Of a stretch of DNA of 64,000 nt, positions 17,189-26,082 are shown piece after piece (the first letter of the stretch is position 1; the number at the start of each line of letters is the position of its first letter). The notes beneath the pieces were generated by a model. That model did not search any database and was not told the origin of the DNA. It saw nothing but the letters and a program-made list of their open reading frames with translations. Where the stretch lies: the NCBI GenBank assembly GCA_902594855.1, contig CACJNS010000001.1, positions 230,696-294,695 on the forward strand, given 5' to 3'. Source of the stretch: an uncultured SAR86 cluster bacterium. GTDB lineage: Bacteria; Pseudomonadota; Gammaproteobacteria; Magnimaribacterales; AG-339-G14. The translations under genes and the position numbers were made by a program.

Positions 17189-18419
17189 GATTCTCTATCA
17201 TTTGATGATAAATATTTTCTAGTTTTAAAGCAGCATTGTGCCACGTAAATTTATCTTTAACTCTAGAGATCCCTTTAGCTACAATATTTTTTCTTAAATC
17301 TTCACAAGAAAATAATTCATTTACAGCATCAACGATAGCATTTTCATCTCCAGGAATAACAACCTTTCCTGCTTCTCCAATGATTTCCTTTAAAGAACCA
17401 CCATCGGATACCACTGCGGGAACTCCACAAGCCATTGCTTCTGCAGCAGCAAAACCAAAACCTTCATATAAGGAAGGAATAACAACTACATGAGATGAAC
17501 AATATTGTTCTCTTAATTCTGAATGAGATAGACCTGATACAAAATTTATATCATCTTTGAGATCTAAACTATTTATAAGTCTTTCTGTATGTCCTTCCTC
17601 TCTTATTTTTCCTAAAACACTCAATTTAGCTTTCGGATAATTTTTTTTGATTTTTGGAAAAGCTTTAATCATGAAATCTAAACCTTTCATCGGTACGTCA
17701 GAGCTTGCTATAGATAATATTTTGTAATCCTCATAAGGCTGTTCAGAAGGATAGAAAAAACTTAAATCTATGCCGTTGTGAACAACTTCAATGCTTGCGT
17801 CTTTCAATGAAAAATCCTTAACAACATCTTTCCCAGAAGATTCAGATGGAACAACAATTTTTTTTAATTTTTTTGCAACCTTAATTTGAGTTGGAATAAA
17901 TGAGTGCCATCTTTTTATAAGGAGTTTTAAAAAAAAATCATTAGTACTTTTTAGCTGAAATTCTAAATCTTTCGTAATTGGGTGATGGATAGTTGTCACT
18001 AAAGGAATTTTCTGTTGCAGAGAAATGAGTTCTTTACATAAAGTTTGATTGTCATGGATTACGTCAAATTGGCCAGCATGTTCTTCAATAAATTTCTCAA
18101 GTCTTGGACCAAAAGTATGTGGCTCAGGAAAACCACCAGTGTTTGCACTGATCCATTCTTTCAAGTTATTCAAATATAATAATTTAGAAAATTTAACGTC
18201 AAAAAACTTATTTTTTTTTGAAAATAAGTCAAGGCTGGGTATTTTAACTAGTTTGATATCTTTTCTTATTTCCGGATAAGGAGGACCAGAAATGACAGTG
18301 ACCTTATGACCAAGATCCGATAAAGCTCTACTAAGATAGTTTATGTAAATACCTTGACCTCCTGAAGAAGGATTACCTCTATAAGTTATTAAACCGATTT
18401 TTAATTTTTTCTTATTCAA
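17160..18419 (-). CDS. Glycosyltransferase family 4
   Basis: GT-B fold retaining glycosyltransferase. The N-terminal domain shows KIGLITYRGNPSSGGQGIYI (glycine-rich acceptor loop); the C-terminal domain has DVPMKGLDFMIKAF, VIPSLYEGFGFAAAEAMACGVP (E-x7-E donor motif) and ALKLEN. I prefer the TTG at 18419 (MNKKKLKIG) because AAGGAAGAG stands just upstream and the overlap with waaC is then only 8 nt; an ATG at 18443 would add eight residues. It sits between waaC and a methyltransferase, so it probably extends the LPS core or another surface glycan. Donor and acceptor sugars cannot be assigned. Confidence 0.83.
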   Translation of the reverse strand: MNKKKLKIGLITYRGNPSSGGQGIYINYLSRALSDLGHKVTVISGPPYPEIRKDIKLVKIPSLDLFSKKNKFFDVKFSKLLYLNNLKEWISANTGGFPEPHTFGPRLEKFIEEHAGQFDVIHDNQTLCKELISLQQKIPLVTTIHHPITKDLEFQLKSTNDFFLKLLIKRWHSFIPTQIKVAKKLKKIVVPSESSGKDVVKDFSLKDASIEVVHNGIDLSFFYPSEQPYEDYKILSIASSDVPMKGLDFMIKAFPKIKKNYPKAKLSVLGKIREEGHTERLINSLDLKDDINFVSGLSHSELREQYCSSHVVVIPSLYEGFGFAAAEAMACGVPAVVSDGGSLKEIIGEAGKVVIPGDENAIVDAVNELFSCEDLRKNIVAKGISRVKDKFTWHNAALKLENIYHQMIENHANNKYSKT

Positions 18420-19368
18420 AACTCTCTTCCTTAAGCATCTCAATAATAAGAGAAGGATTTATTTCAGTCATTTCTGATTTCTTGATCACTTTTTGATGAT
18501 CAAAAACTGGCCCTACTTTTGAAGGATCCGTAGGTCCAAATAAAAAAATTCCAGATAATCCTAATCCTGCGCATATATGAGTTAAACCTGTGTCGACTCC
18601 GATAAAAAATGAACATTTATCGAACTCTTCTTTGATCTCGTGAAAATTATCAGTTTCCAACTTGTAGGCCCTGGAATTAATTTTATTTATTTCTTTAAAA
18701 AAATTTAATTGATTCTCTCCATGGACAGGTATACAAATATCTAAATTAAAATTTTTTAAGTGATCCGCCAGTTTTTTCCAATAATGCAAGGGATATTCTT
18801 TATTTCTCCTGCTGGATCCATGAACGAAAATAATCTTATTTTTTTTATCTAAGCCTTCTTGCTTGAAACCATATTCATGTTCTTTATTTAGCTTGTAATT
18901 CAAACTTTCAGCTGCTAATTTTTTCATTCTCATTACAGCATGTTCGTCTTTCGTTACATTAATTCTTTTGTCGTATAAAAATGTTAAAAGCCCTTCTTTT
19001 GCTGATCCAAAGTTATATCCAATAAAATTTTTGGAACTAGATATTTTTTTGATTTTTGATCCTATAATTTGTGTCCTCAATAATCCTTGAAAATCAATTA
19101 CAAAGTCATAAGAGATATTTTTAAATGATGAATTTATATCTTCATTCAAATTTTTTAATCTTTTCATAAAAGATTGATTTTTTGTTTCTCTTAAAGATAT
19201 TGAAAAGAAATTGTCGATAGACTTATTTAGTTTTGCGGTACTGAGAAATGTGCTATCTACTAGAAAATCTACTCTAGATTCGGGGTAATTCTTTTTTATG
19301 TCTTCTATGGCTGGAAAAGAATGAATTATATCTCCCAGAGAAGAAGTTTTTATTATCAAGATTCTCAA
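18412..19368 (-). CDS. waaC: Lipopolysaccharide heptosyltransferase I
   Basis: GT9 enzyme adding the first L,D-heptose to Kdo in the LPS inner core. The N-terminus MRILIIKTSSLGDIIHSFPA is the WaaC pattern (SLGDIIH), and the C-terminal ADP-heptose site appears as VDTGLTHICAGLG and FGPTDPSKVGP. Length 318 is normal. It overlaps ilvE by 4 nt (ATGA) and the GT4 gene by about 8 nt. The donor ADP-heptose comes from the pathway containing HldE at 12.6-14 kb. Confidence 0.93.
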   Translation of the reverse strand: MRILIIKTSSLGDIIHSFPAIEDIKKNYPESRVDFLVDSTFLSTAKLNKSIDNFFSISLRETKNQSFMKRLKNLNEDINSSFKNISYDFVIDFQGLLRTQIIGSKIKKISSSKNFIGYNFGSAKEGLLTFLYDKRINVTKDEHAVMRMKKLAAESLNYKLNKEHEYGFKQEGLDKKNKIIFVHGSSRRNKEYPLHYWKKLADHLKNFNLDICIPVHGENQLNFFKEINKINSRAYKLETDNFHEIKEEFDKCSFFIGVDTGLTHICAGLGLSGIFLFGPTDPSKVGPVFDHQKVIKKSEMTEINPSLIIEMLKEESFE

Positions 19369-20303
19369 TTATCAGAAATATTAGTTAACCATTCTGGAAA
19401 TAAAATATTCTCCCCTCTCACATGCTTGGAGTATTTTGATTGAAGAATCTTGGTAACAGGACCTCTTTGACCATCTGATATTTTATTTTTATCAACAAAT
19501 GTTATTGGTAATACCTCTGCTGCGGTTCCTGTAAAAAACAGTTCATCTGCCTGAATAACCTCCTCCGGAGAGATTTTCCTTTCAATGACATCAATTTTTT
19601 CACTCTTAGCTAAATCAATGATGCTCTTTCTTGTTATGCCGTTGAGGGAAGCCTCAACATCAGGAGTGAATATTTTCTCATCTTTCACCATGAAAAAGTT
19701 TTCTCCAGAACCTTCAGCAACATTTCCTTCTGTATCCAACATCAATGCTTCATCAAAGCCTGCCTCGAGAGCTTCATTAAGAGCAACAATAGAATTAACG
19801 TAGTTACCGTTAACCTTGGATCTCGAAACTTTATTTCCTCTTTGTCTTGTATAGGAAGACAGTTTTACTTTGATTCCTTTCTCATAAAGCTCTGGAGAAA
19901 GGTAGCTTGGCCAGTACCAAGCAGCGACAATACAATGAACTTTAAGATTATCAGCCCTGAGTCCCAAGCCTTCAGAACCATAAAAGCACATAGGCCTTAT
20001 ATAAGCTTCCTCTAACTTATTTCTTTTTACGACTTCTATTTGAGCTTTATTTATTTCATCTTTTGAATAAGGAATTTTTAATTTAACTGTATCTGCGGAT
20101 TCAAAAAGGCGATCTGTGTGGTCCTTAAGACGGAAAATCGTTGGTCCTTGCGTGGTAGAATAAGCTCTAACACCTTCAAATACACCTAATCCGTAATGAA
20201 GAGTATGAGTTAAAACATGAACTTTGGCATCTTTCCAGTCAACATACTGACCGTCAAACCATACAACGCCATCTATGTTTTCGAGGCCTTTTGAAGTATC
20301 CAT
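19365..20303 (-). CDS. ilvE: Branched-chain amino acid aminotransferase
   Basis: PLP-dependent fold-type IV aminotransferase for the last step of Val/Leu/Ile synthesis. Motifs: GLGVFEGVRAY, FRLKDHTDRLF, the PLP lysine in SRSKVNGNYVNSIV, EGSGENFFMV and LNGITRKSII. Length 312 is typical. It is upstream of and coupled by ATGA overlap to waaC, an odd metabolic pairing but common in compact genomes. It is divergent from algC with a 17-nt gap, so any promoter for ilvE must lie inside the algC coding start. Confidence 0.96.
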   Translation of the reverse strand: MDTSKGLENIDGVVWFDGQYVDWKDAKVHVLTHTLHYGLGVFEGVRAYSTTQGPTIFRLKDHTDRLFESADTVKLKIPYSKDEINKAQIEVVKRNKLEEAYIRPMCFYGSEGLGLRADNLKVHCIVAAWYWPSYLSPELYEKGIKVKLSSYTRQRGNKVSRSKVNGNYVNSIVALNEALEAGFDEALMLDTEGNVAEGSGENFFMVKDEKIFTPDVEASLNGITRKSIIDLAKSEKIDVIERKISPEEVIQADELFFTGTAAEVLPITFVDKNKISDGQRGPVTKILQSKYSKHVRGENILFPEWLTNISDN

Positions 20304-20320
20304 ATTTAAATTAGAACCAA

Positions 20321-21700
20321 ATGCAAATTAATCAAAATATTTTTAGAGCATATGATATCAGAGGTATTGCTTCTAAGGACCTGAGCGATGAATTTGTTGC
20401 GTCATTGGGATCAGCTTTAAGTACTAAAATTAAAAAATTGGGTTTAAAGCAAGTTGTTGTAGCACGTGACGGAAGATTATCTGGAGCAAGAATTTGCTCT
20501 ACCCTGATTAAATCATTCTTAGATAATGGCATAAACGTCAAAAATGTGGGCATGGTACCCTCACCTTTACTTTATTTTGCGGTCGAGAAATTCAATACTA
20601 ACAATGGAGTCATGATCACAGGGAGCCACAACCCCAAAGAATATAATGGTTTTAAAATAATTTTGGGCGGTAAAACTATTTTTGGGCAGGAAATTCAAGA
20701 TATTAAAAATGACATTCTGCAAGGCATACCCTCAAAAGAAATCAAGAAAGGTAATTTAGAAGAGATAGACATTTTGGATGATTATATAAATGAACTTAGA
20801 AATAATATCTCATTAGAAAGGCCCATGAAGATTTGTCTTGATAGTGGAAATGGTGTTGGAGGAGTAATTGCTCCACAAGCATTTAAAGCAATTGGTTGTG
20901 AAGTTATAGAACTTTTCAGCGAAGTTGATGGAAATTTTCCAAATCATCACCCTGATCCTGGAAATCCTAAGAATCTTGAAGACTTGCAGAGCAAGATAAA
21001 AGAATCAAATGCTGATGTTGGTATAGCCCTGGATGGTGATGCAGATAGAGTTGGAATTGTTGATAGTTCAGGGAAAATTATCTATCCAGATATCCAAATG
21101 ATTCTCTATGCAGGTCAAGTTTTAGAGAAGAATAGAAATGCAACAATTATTTTTGACGTTAAATGTTCTAACGTCCTAAAAAATTTCATTGAAGAAAATT
21201 CTGGCATAGCCTACATGTCAAAAACCGGTCACTCCTACATAAAGAAAAATCTTTTTGAAACGAAAGCTCTTTTAGCAGGAGAAATGAGTGGGCATATTTT
21301 TTTTAAAGACAGATGGTTCGGATTCGACGATGCAATTTATGCTGGAAGTAGGATGTTAGAAATTTTATCTGAAAAGAAAAAAAGTTCATCAGATGTTTTT
21401 TCTGAACTGCCTCAAAATTTATCAACTCCAGAGATAAATATATCCGTTTCAGATGAAAATAAGTTTTCAATAATAAGTAAACTAATAAAAATACTGGAGA
21501 AAGAAAGTGGAGAGATTAACTCCCTAGATGGAATTAGAATAGATAAAGATTCTTGCTGGGGCCTTGCTAGAGCGTCAAATACTTCGCCAAACTTGGTTTT
21601 AAGGTTTGAAGGAAATTCTCCTCAAGATTTAGATGATATAAAAAATGTATTTAAAAAAGCTATTTCAAAAGTGGATAATACGATCAAAACAAACTTTTAA
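20321..21700 (+). CDS. algC: Phosphomannomutase/phosphoglucomutase
   Basis: Alpha-D-phosphohexomutase interconverting hexose-6-P and hexose-1-P for surface sugars. The phosphoserine loop MITGSHNPKEYNGFK lies at about 97-111, the metal loop DGDADRVG at about 240, and the sugar loop GEMSGHIFFKDRW and phosphate loop RASNTSPNLVLRFEG follow. The 459-residue length matches AlgC/ManB. The order algC-argB-slmA resembles the coaC-dut-algC-argB clusters of Pseudomonas. Its stop overlaps the argB start by 1 nt. Confidence 0.94.
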   Translation: MQINQNIFRAYDIRGIASKDLSDEFVASLGSALSTKIKKLGLKQVVVARDGRLSGARICSTLIKSFLDNGINVKNVGMVPSPLLYFAVEKFNTNNGVMITGSHNPKEYNGFKIILGGKTIFGQEIQDIKNDILQGIPSKEIKKGNLEEIDILDDYINELRNNISLERPMKICLDSGNGVGGVIAPQAFKAIGCEVIELFSEVDGNFPNHHPDPGNPKNLEDLQSKIKESNADVGIALDGDADRVGIVDSSGKIIYPDIQMILYAGQVLEKNRNATIIFDVKCSNVLKNFIEENSGIAYMSKTGHSYIKKNLFETKALLAGEMSGHIFFKDRWFGFDDAIYAGSRMLEILSEKKKSSSDVFSELPQNLSTPEINISVSDENKFSIISKLIKILEKESGEINSLDGIRIDKDSCWGLARASNTSPNLVLRFEGNSPQDLDDIKNVFKKAISKVDNTIKTNF

Positions 21701-22551
21701 TGATCAAAGATAGTAAATCAGCTGAATCACTGGCAAAGATGCTAAGTGAGGCCTTGCCTTACATACAAAAGTTTTCTGGAAAGATAGTCGTTATTAAGTA
21801 TGGCGGCAGCGCTATGAAAGAAAACAAATTAAGGCAAAATTTTGCAAGAGACATCGCCTTGATGAGGCAAATAGGAATATTCCCTGTTCTTGTCCACGGA
21901 GGCGGGCCTCAAATTGAAAGAAATTTGAAGAGGAGCAATATAAAAAGTGTTTTTTTTGATGGACTTAGAAAAACAGACGAAAATTCAATAAAAATTATTG
22001 TTAAAACTCTAAAGGAAGTAAATGGAGATATTTCCGAACTGATCAAAACTTGGGGAGGTAGAACAAAAACATTTAATGATGTTAGAGAGAGTATTCTTAT
22101 CTGTAAAAAAATTAAAACAAAGATAGATCTTGGTTTTGTAGGTGATATCACAAAAGTTGATGGTAGTTTGATCAAGAAAAATATTTTTAATGGAAAAATT
22201 CCTGTTATTGCTCCAATTGGTAGGGATAGATTTGGAATGCATTACAATATTAATGCTGATCATGTGGCTTGCAAGGTTGCTGAAAAATTAAAGGCTGAAA
22301 AGATAATTATGATGACGGATGTAAAAGGAGTGTTGACAAATACAGGGAAGAAAATTTCTGAAATGGATATCAAAAAAGCCAAAAAAATTGCTAAAACTAT
22401 AAAAGGAGGAATGCTTCCAAAACTCTCATCTGTGATAAAGAGTTTAGAAAGCGGCGTGAAAAGTGCTCATATCGTTGATGGTAGAGTGCCGCATGCAGTT
22501 TTAGTTGAGATACTTACGAACAAAGGCGTTGGAACTTGGATAACTAAATAA
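21700..22551 (+). CDS. argB: Acetylglutamate kinase
   Basis: ArgB phosphorylates N-acetylglutamate, usually the controlled step of arginine synthesis. Motifs are VVIKYGGSAMKE, VLVHGGGPQIE, NINADHVACKVAEKL and IKGGMLPKL. The N-terminal helix (ESLAKMLSEALPYIQKF) is the extension found in arginine-inhibited, hexameric ArgB and in PII-controlled forms. Since PII is encoded in this window, PII contact is possible but unproven. Coupled to algC (1-nt overlap) and followed by slmA after 1 nt; argC is at 53.2 kb. Confidence 0.95.
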   Translation: MIKDSKSAESLAKMLSEALPYIQKFSGKIVVIKYGGSAMKENKLRQNFARDIALMRQIGIFPVLVHGGGPQIERNLKRSNIKSVFFDGLRKTDENSIKIIVKTLKEVNGDISELIKTWGGRTKTFNDVRESILICKKIKTKIDLGFVGDITKVDGSLIKKNIFNGKIPVIAPIGRDRFGMHYNINADHVACKVAEKLKAEKIIMMTDVKGVLTNTGKKISEMDIKKAKKIAKTIKGGMLPKLSSVIKSLESGVKSAHIVDGRVPHAVLVEILTNKGVGTWITK

Positions 22552-22552
22552 A

Positions 22553-23137
22553 ATGACCGAAACTCTGACAATTAGACAAATTAAAATTATGCAGACTTTG
22601 GTTTCCATGCTTGAAAGTAAGGAACCAATAAAAATTACTACTGCTGAATTGGCAAAAAGATGTGAGATAACTGAAGCTGCCATCTATAAACATTTTCCAA
22701 GCAAAAGAAAGATATATGAAGGTTTAGTTGATTTTTGTGAGGAAAATATATTTCCAAGAATATCATCCATCAAAAAAGAAGTTTCTAGTCCAGAAACTCC
22801 CTTTAATATTTGTACTTTAATATTAGCGTTTTGTGAGAAGAACAAAGGTATTTGTAAAATTTTGACTAGAGAAGTACTTACTCCAGATGAAATAAAAATT
22901 GAAGAAAAAGTAAATCATTTATTTGAGAGATTTGAGCTTGAAATAAAACTTGCCTTCCAAAATTACGAACAATCGAGCAAGGCAAAATTCAACTTAACTC
23001 CAACTGATTCAGCTGGATTGATCATTTCTGTTCTAGAGGGAAAGATTCAAAGCTTTGTAAGGTCAAATTTTAAAAGAAAAGTATTGGAAGAATGGAATGA
23101 ATATTCTTCAAAATTAATGCTGACAATTTATAAGTAA
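22553..23137 (+). CDS. slmA: TetR-family nucleoid occlusion factor SlmA
   Basis: The N-terminal TetR helix-turn-helix is clear (TTAELAKRCEITEAAIYKHFPSK, about 24-46). The rest follows SlmA: LILAFCEKNKGICKILTRE, NHLFERFELEI and EGKIQSFVRSNFK match the E. coli pattern region for region at similar length (194 vs 198). SlmA binds specific chromosomal sites and blocks FtsZ assembly over the nucleoid. Location directly after argB supports SlmA over a metabolic TetR regulator. Confidence 0.85.
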   Translation: MTETLTIRQIKIMQTLVSMLESKEPIKITTAELAKRCEITEAAIYKHFPSKRKIYEGLVDFCEENIFPRISSIKKEVSSPETPFNICTLILAFCEKNKGICKILTREVLTPDEIKIEEKVNHLFERFELEIKLAFQNYEQSSKAKFNLTPTDSAGLIISVLEGKIQSFVRSNFKRKVLEEWNEYSSKLMLTIYK

Positions 23138-23142
23138 CTTAA

Positions 23143-25539
23143 TTAATTTATAAGAAAATCAAAGAAGATATTCTTTTCATCCGGCCTGGCAATCTCACCA
23201 GTGCTTTTATTCAATCTGGCTGCAGATAAATTCTTAGGCCTTGGTTGCGTTCCTTTATCGATATTTTTCTCAACCTCGGAGACATAATTCATCCAAATAG
23301 GTAAAGCAGTTGTGCTTCCGAACTCTCTCTCTCCTAATGGTTTAGGTTGATCGTATCCAAACCAAACTGTTGCTAAGAAGCTATTATTAAAGCCTGTAAA
23401 CCAAGTGCTCTCTGCATCATTAGTTGTTCCAGTTTTTCCTGCAAAATCATCTCTGGATAATTTATTTATATTTCTTGCTGTTCCTCTTTTTGCCGCTTCT
23501 ATCAAAATGTCATTAATTACATATGTAATTCTAGGATCAATGATTTCTTCTTCATTATTTTCTTCATTGTATCCATTCCATAATCTTGACGCTCTTAAAT
23601 CTAAAGTTTTAGTTTTTGAGAAATCTAATACTTCTGAATTAGGAAGAACGATTTTTTCAATATAATAAGGCTCTATAGATTTTCCTCCATTGGCAATTAT
23701 AGAAAAGGCTTTTGCATTTTGTAGAGGAGTAGAACTATAAGATCCCAGAGCCAGAGACAAATCATTCGGAATTTCATCTTCTTGGAATCCATATTTCTGA
23801 ACATGACTTCTTACTTTGTCGATACCTAATTCCTGAAGAAGTCTAACTGAAACAATGTTTCTTGATTGAACCAAAGCCTCTCTCAATCTTGTTGGTCCAT
23901 AGAATCTACCGGATGAATTTTTTGGGCGCCAGACATCTTCTAAATTGTCATCTTCAAAAACTATGGGTGCATCGAGGATTATTGAGGATGGGTTATAACC
24001 ATTTTCAAAGGCTGCACTATATAAAAAGGGTTTAAAGTTTGAACCAAGCTGAGGTTTTGCTTGAAAAACTCGATTGTAGTTGCTTGAATAAAAGTCATAT
24101 CCACCGACCAAAGCCAAGATCTTTCCATCCTTTGGATCAAGACTCAGGATGCATGATTGAATCTCTGGATATTGAGAGAGTTCCACTTTTTCACTGCTTT
24201 TATTAATCCAAACGATATCTCCAGGAGAGAAGAAATCCGAAAATTCCTGAACCTCTCTATCTACTCTATTTTCATCTATTTTTGGTCTAATCTTTGTAAT
24301 CAGGTCTTCTTTAAAAATTCTTATGAGCTCTAAATTAGAATTGATAAGAAATACAACTTGATCTTCAACTGAAAGAAATATGGCAGGGACAAAATCTTTG
24401 TATTTTGGGAGAGACTCATAAAGAGTTTCAATCTCCTTGAAAGGATGCTCATCCGTTTTTTCTATTCCATACTCATCAGAAAAATCTATGTCTTGATAAA
24501 AAAATTGATAGAACACTTCGGACTTATTAAGAAATTTATTTGGTATCAAATTTTCATAATTCTTTGGCTTTCTAAATCCATGTCTGTTCTCATAGCTCTC
24601 TATTCCAGTTTTAAGAGCTTTGTTGGCAGAGAGTTGATGTTGTGAATTTATTGTTGAATAAACTTCATAACCATCTTTGTATACTCCTTTTCCATAATTA
24701 TTAACCATGTATTTTCTAATTTCTTCTGCCAAATGACCGGCTTCCACCTCAGGTTTGATTCCATAATTATCTGCTGTAAGAGGTTCAGATACATTTACCT
24801 CATAATCGCTTTCTGAGATGTATCCAAGATCTTTCATTCGTTTAAGTATCCAATTTCTTCTATTCAATGCTCTTCTTTTATTTGCCAGTGGATTCACCTC
24901 TGATGGTCTTTGCGTTGAGGCAGCAATCATTGCAAATTGGGCAATAGATAAATCTTGAAGAGGCTTTCCATAATAAATTGAGGAGGCTGCAACAATGCCA
25001 TAAGCCCTGTTTCCTAAAAAAACTTTATTTACATAAAGTTCAAATATTTCCTCTTTTGTTAAGAAGACTTCAAGCATAAAGGCCGTATAAATTTCCTTCA
25101 ACTTTCTTTTGTAGGTTTTTTCTTGGGTAAGCAAATAATTTCTTGCAACTTGCATTGTCAAAGTTCCACCACCGCTGCCTTTTTCTCCCGTAATTATCAA
25201 CTCACTTAGCGCTCTAGCAAGAGCAGTAAAATCGATACCCGTATGAGAGAAAAATTCATCGTCTTCAGCTGCAAGATATGCATTAACTAGTCCCTCAGGT
25301 ATGTCTTCAAAAATAATTTTAGTTCTATGGATTTCCCCAAACTCAGAAATAAGTTTTCCATCGCTAGTGTAAATTTTTAATGGAATTTGTAATTCTGCTT
25401 TATCAAGGTCACTAATTTTAGGTAATTCAGGATAAAGATATATGTAAACTCCAAGCGCCATTTGAAATGGCAAAAGAACAGTAATTAAAGATATTAGAAA
25501 TATCTTTGACCTGATTAAAGCCCTAAAAAAATTTTTCAT
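23143..25539 (-). CDS. mrcA: Penicillin-binding protein 1A (bifunctional transglycosylase/transpeptidase)
   Basis: Class A PBP building septal and side-wall peptidoglycan. It has an N-terminal membrane anchor (about 13-35), a GT51 domain (AAEDDEFFSHTGID and EKGSGGGTLTMQVARN), an OB-like insert with an acidic stretch, and a transpeptidase domain with the SxxK serine in GSNFKPF (about residue 503), SRN, and KTGTTNDAES (about 700). Length 798 is typical of PBP1A. It is convergent with slmA and divergent from aroK. In many gammaproteobacteria pilMNOPQ lie between mrcA and aroK; here they are absent. Confidence 0.97.
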   Translation of the reverse strand: MKNFFRALIRSKIFLISLITVLLPFQMALGVYIYLYPELPKISDLDKAELQIPLKIYTSDGKLISEFGEIHRTKIIFEDIPEGLVNAYLAAEDDEFFSHTGIDFTALARALSELIITGEKGSGGGTLTMQVARNYLLTQEKTYKRKLKEIYTAFMLEVFLTKEEIFELYVNKVFLGNRAYGIVAASSIYYGKPLQDLSIAQFAMIAASTQRPSEVNPLANKRRALNRRNWILKRMKDLGYISESDYEVNVSEPLTADNYGIKPEVEAGHLAEEIRKYMVNNYGKGVYKDGYEVYSTINSQHQLSANKALKTGIESYENRHGFRKPKNYENLIPNKFLNKSEVFYQFFYQDIDFSDEYGIEKTDEHPFKEIETLYESLPKYKDFVPAIFLSVEDQVVFLINSNLELIRIFKEDLITKIRPKIDENRVDREVQEFSDFFSPGDIVWINKSSEKVELSQYPEIQSCILSLDPKDGKILALVGGYDFYSSNYNRVFQAKPQLGSNFKPFLYSAAFENGYNPSSIILDAPIVFEDDNLEDVWRPKNSSGRFYGPTRLREALVQSRNIVSVRLLQELGIDKVRSHVQKYGFQEDEIPNDLSLALGSYSSTPLQNAKAFSIIANGGKSIEPYYIEKIVLPNSEVLDFSKTKTLDLRASRLWNGYNEENNEEEIIDPRITYVINDILIEAAKRGTARNINKLSRDDFAGKTGTTNDAESTWFTGFNNSFLATVWFGYDQPKPLGEREFGSTTALPIWMNYVSEVEKNIDKGTQPRPKNLSAARLNKSTGEIARPDEKNIFFDFLIN

Positions 25540-25563
25540 TTTCTAAAAGATAATTCTAATAGA

Positions 25564-25569
25564 TATAAT
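25564..25569 (+). promoter_or_regulatory. aroK: Consensus -10 element (TATAAT) 6 nt before aroK start codon
   Basis: A perfect TATAAT ends 6 nt before the aroK ATG. With normal spacing, transcription would begin at or next to the A of the start codon, predicting a leaderless or near-leaderless mRNA. The -35 region (about 25541-25546, TTCTAA) is weak, and no Shine-Dalgarno is seen. Confidence 0.45.
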
Positions 25570-25575
25570 GAGTAG

Positions 25576-26082
25576 ATGAACATTTTTCTTGTTGGGCCAA
25601 TGGGATCTGGAAAATCAAGCTTGGGAAAGAAACTGGCTAAAAGTTTAGATAAAAAATTTATTGATACAGACAAAGAAATTGAAAAAAAAGAAAACAAAAC
25701 TATTAATGAGATTTTTGAAAATGAAGGCGAGAAATATTTTAGAGAAAAAGAGAAAGAGTTTTTGATAAATATCCCAAATAACTTAAATATGATTATTGCA
25801 ACTGGCGGAGGTATCGTTACTGATCAGGAAAATCGTGAGAAATTAAAAGAAAATAGAGTTATTTTCTTAAATGCCTCAGTTGAAAGACAGAGCAAAAGAA
25901 CGTCTAGATCAGATAAAAGGCCTCTCTTAAAAAACGTAGATAGGTTAAAAAAACTTAGAGAACTCTACGATCAAAGGTTAGAGTTTTATAAAGAAGTTTC
26001 AAATTTTGAAATTAATGTAGATAAATATAAAAGCAAAGATATTCTCATGATAATTATTGAAGAACTAAATGAAAACAATTAA
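25576..26082 (+). CDS. aroK: Shikimate kinase
   Basis: AroK phosphorylates shikimate at O3 using ATP. P-loop GPMGSGKSS at 7-15, the shikimate-binding DTDKEIE, the TGGGIV motif and the lid region SDKRPLL are all present. Length 168 is normal. The aroK-aroB order is conserved in gammaproteobacteria; the coding regions overlap by 14 nt. No ribosome binding site is evident upstream. Confidence 0.96.
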   Translation: MNIFLVGPMGSGKSSLGKKLAKSLDKKFIDTDKEIEKKENKTINEIFENEGEKYFREKEKEFLINIPNNLNMIIATGGGIVTDQENREKLKENRVIFLNASVERQSKRTSRSDKRPLLKNVDRLKKLRELYDQRLEFYKEVSNFEINVDKYKSKDILMIIIEELNENN

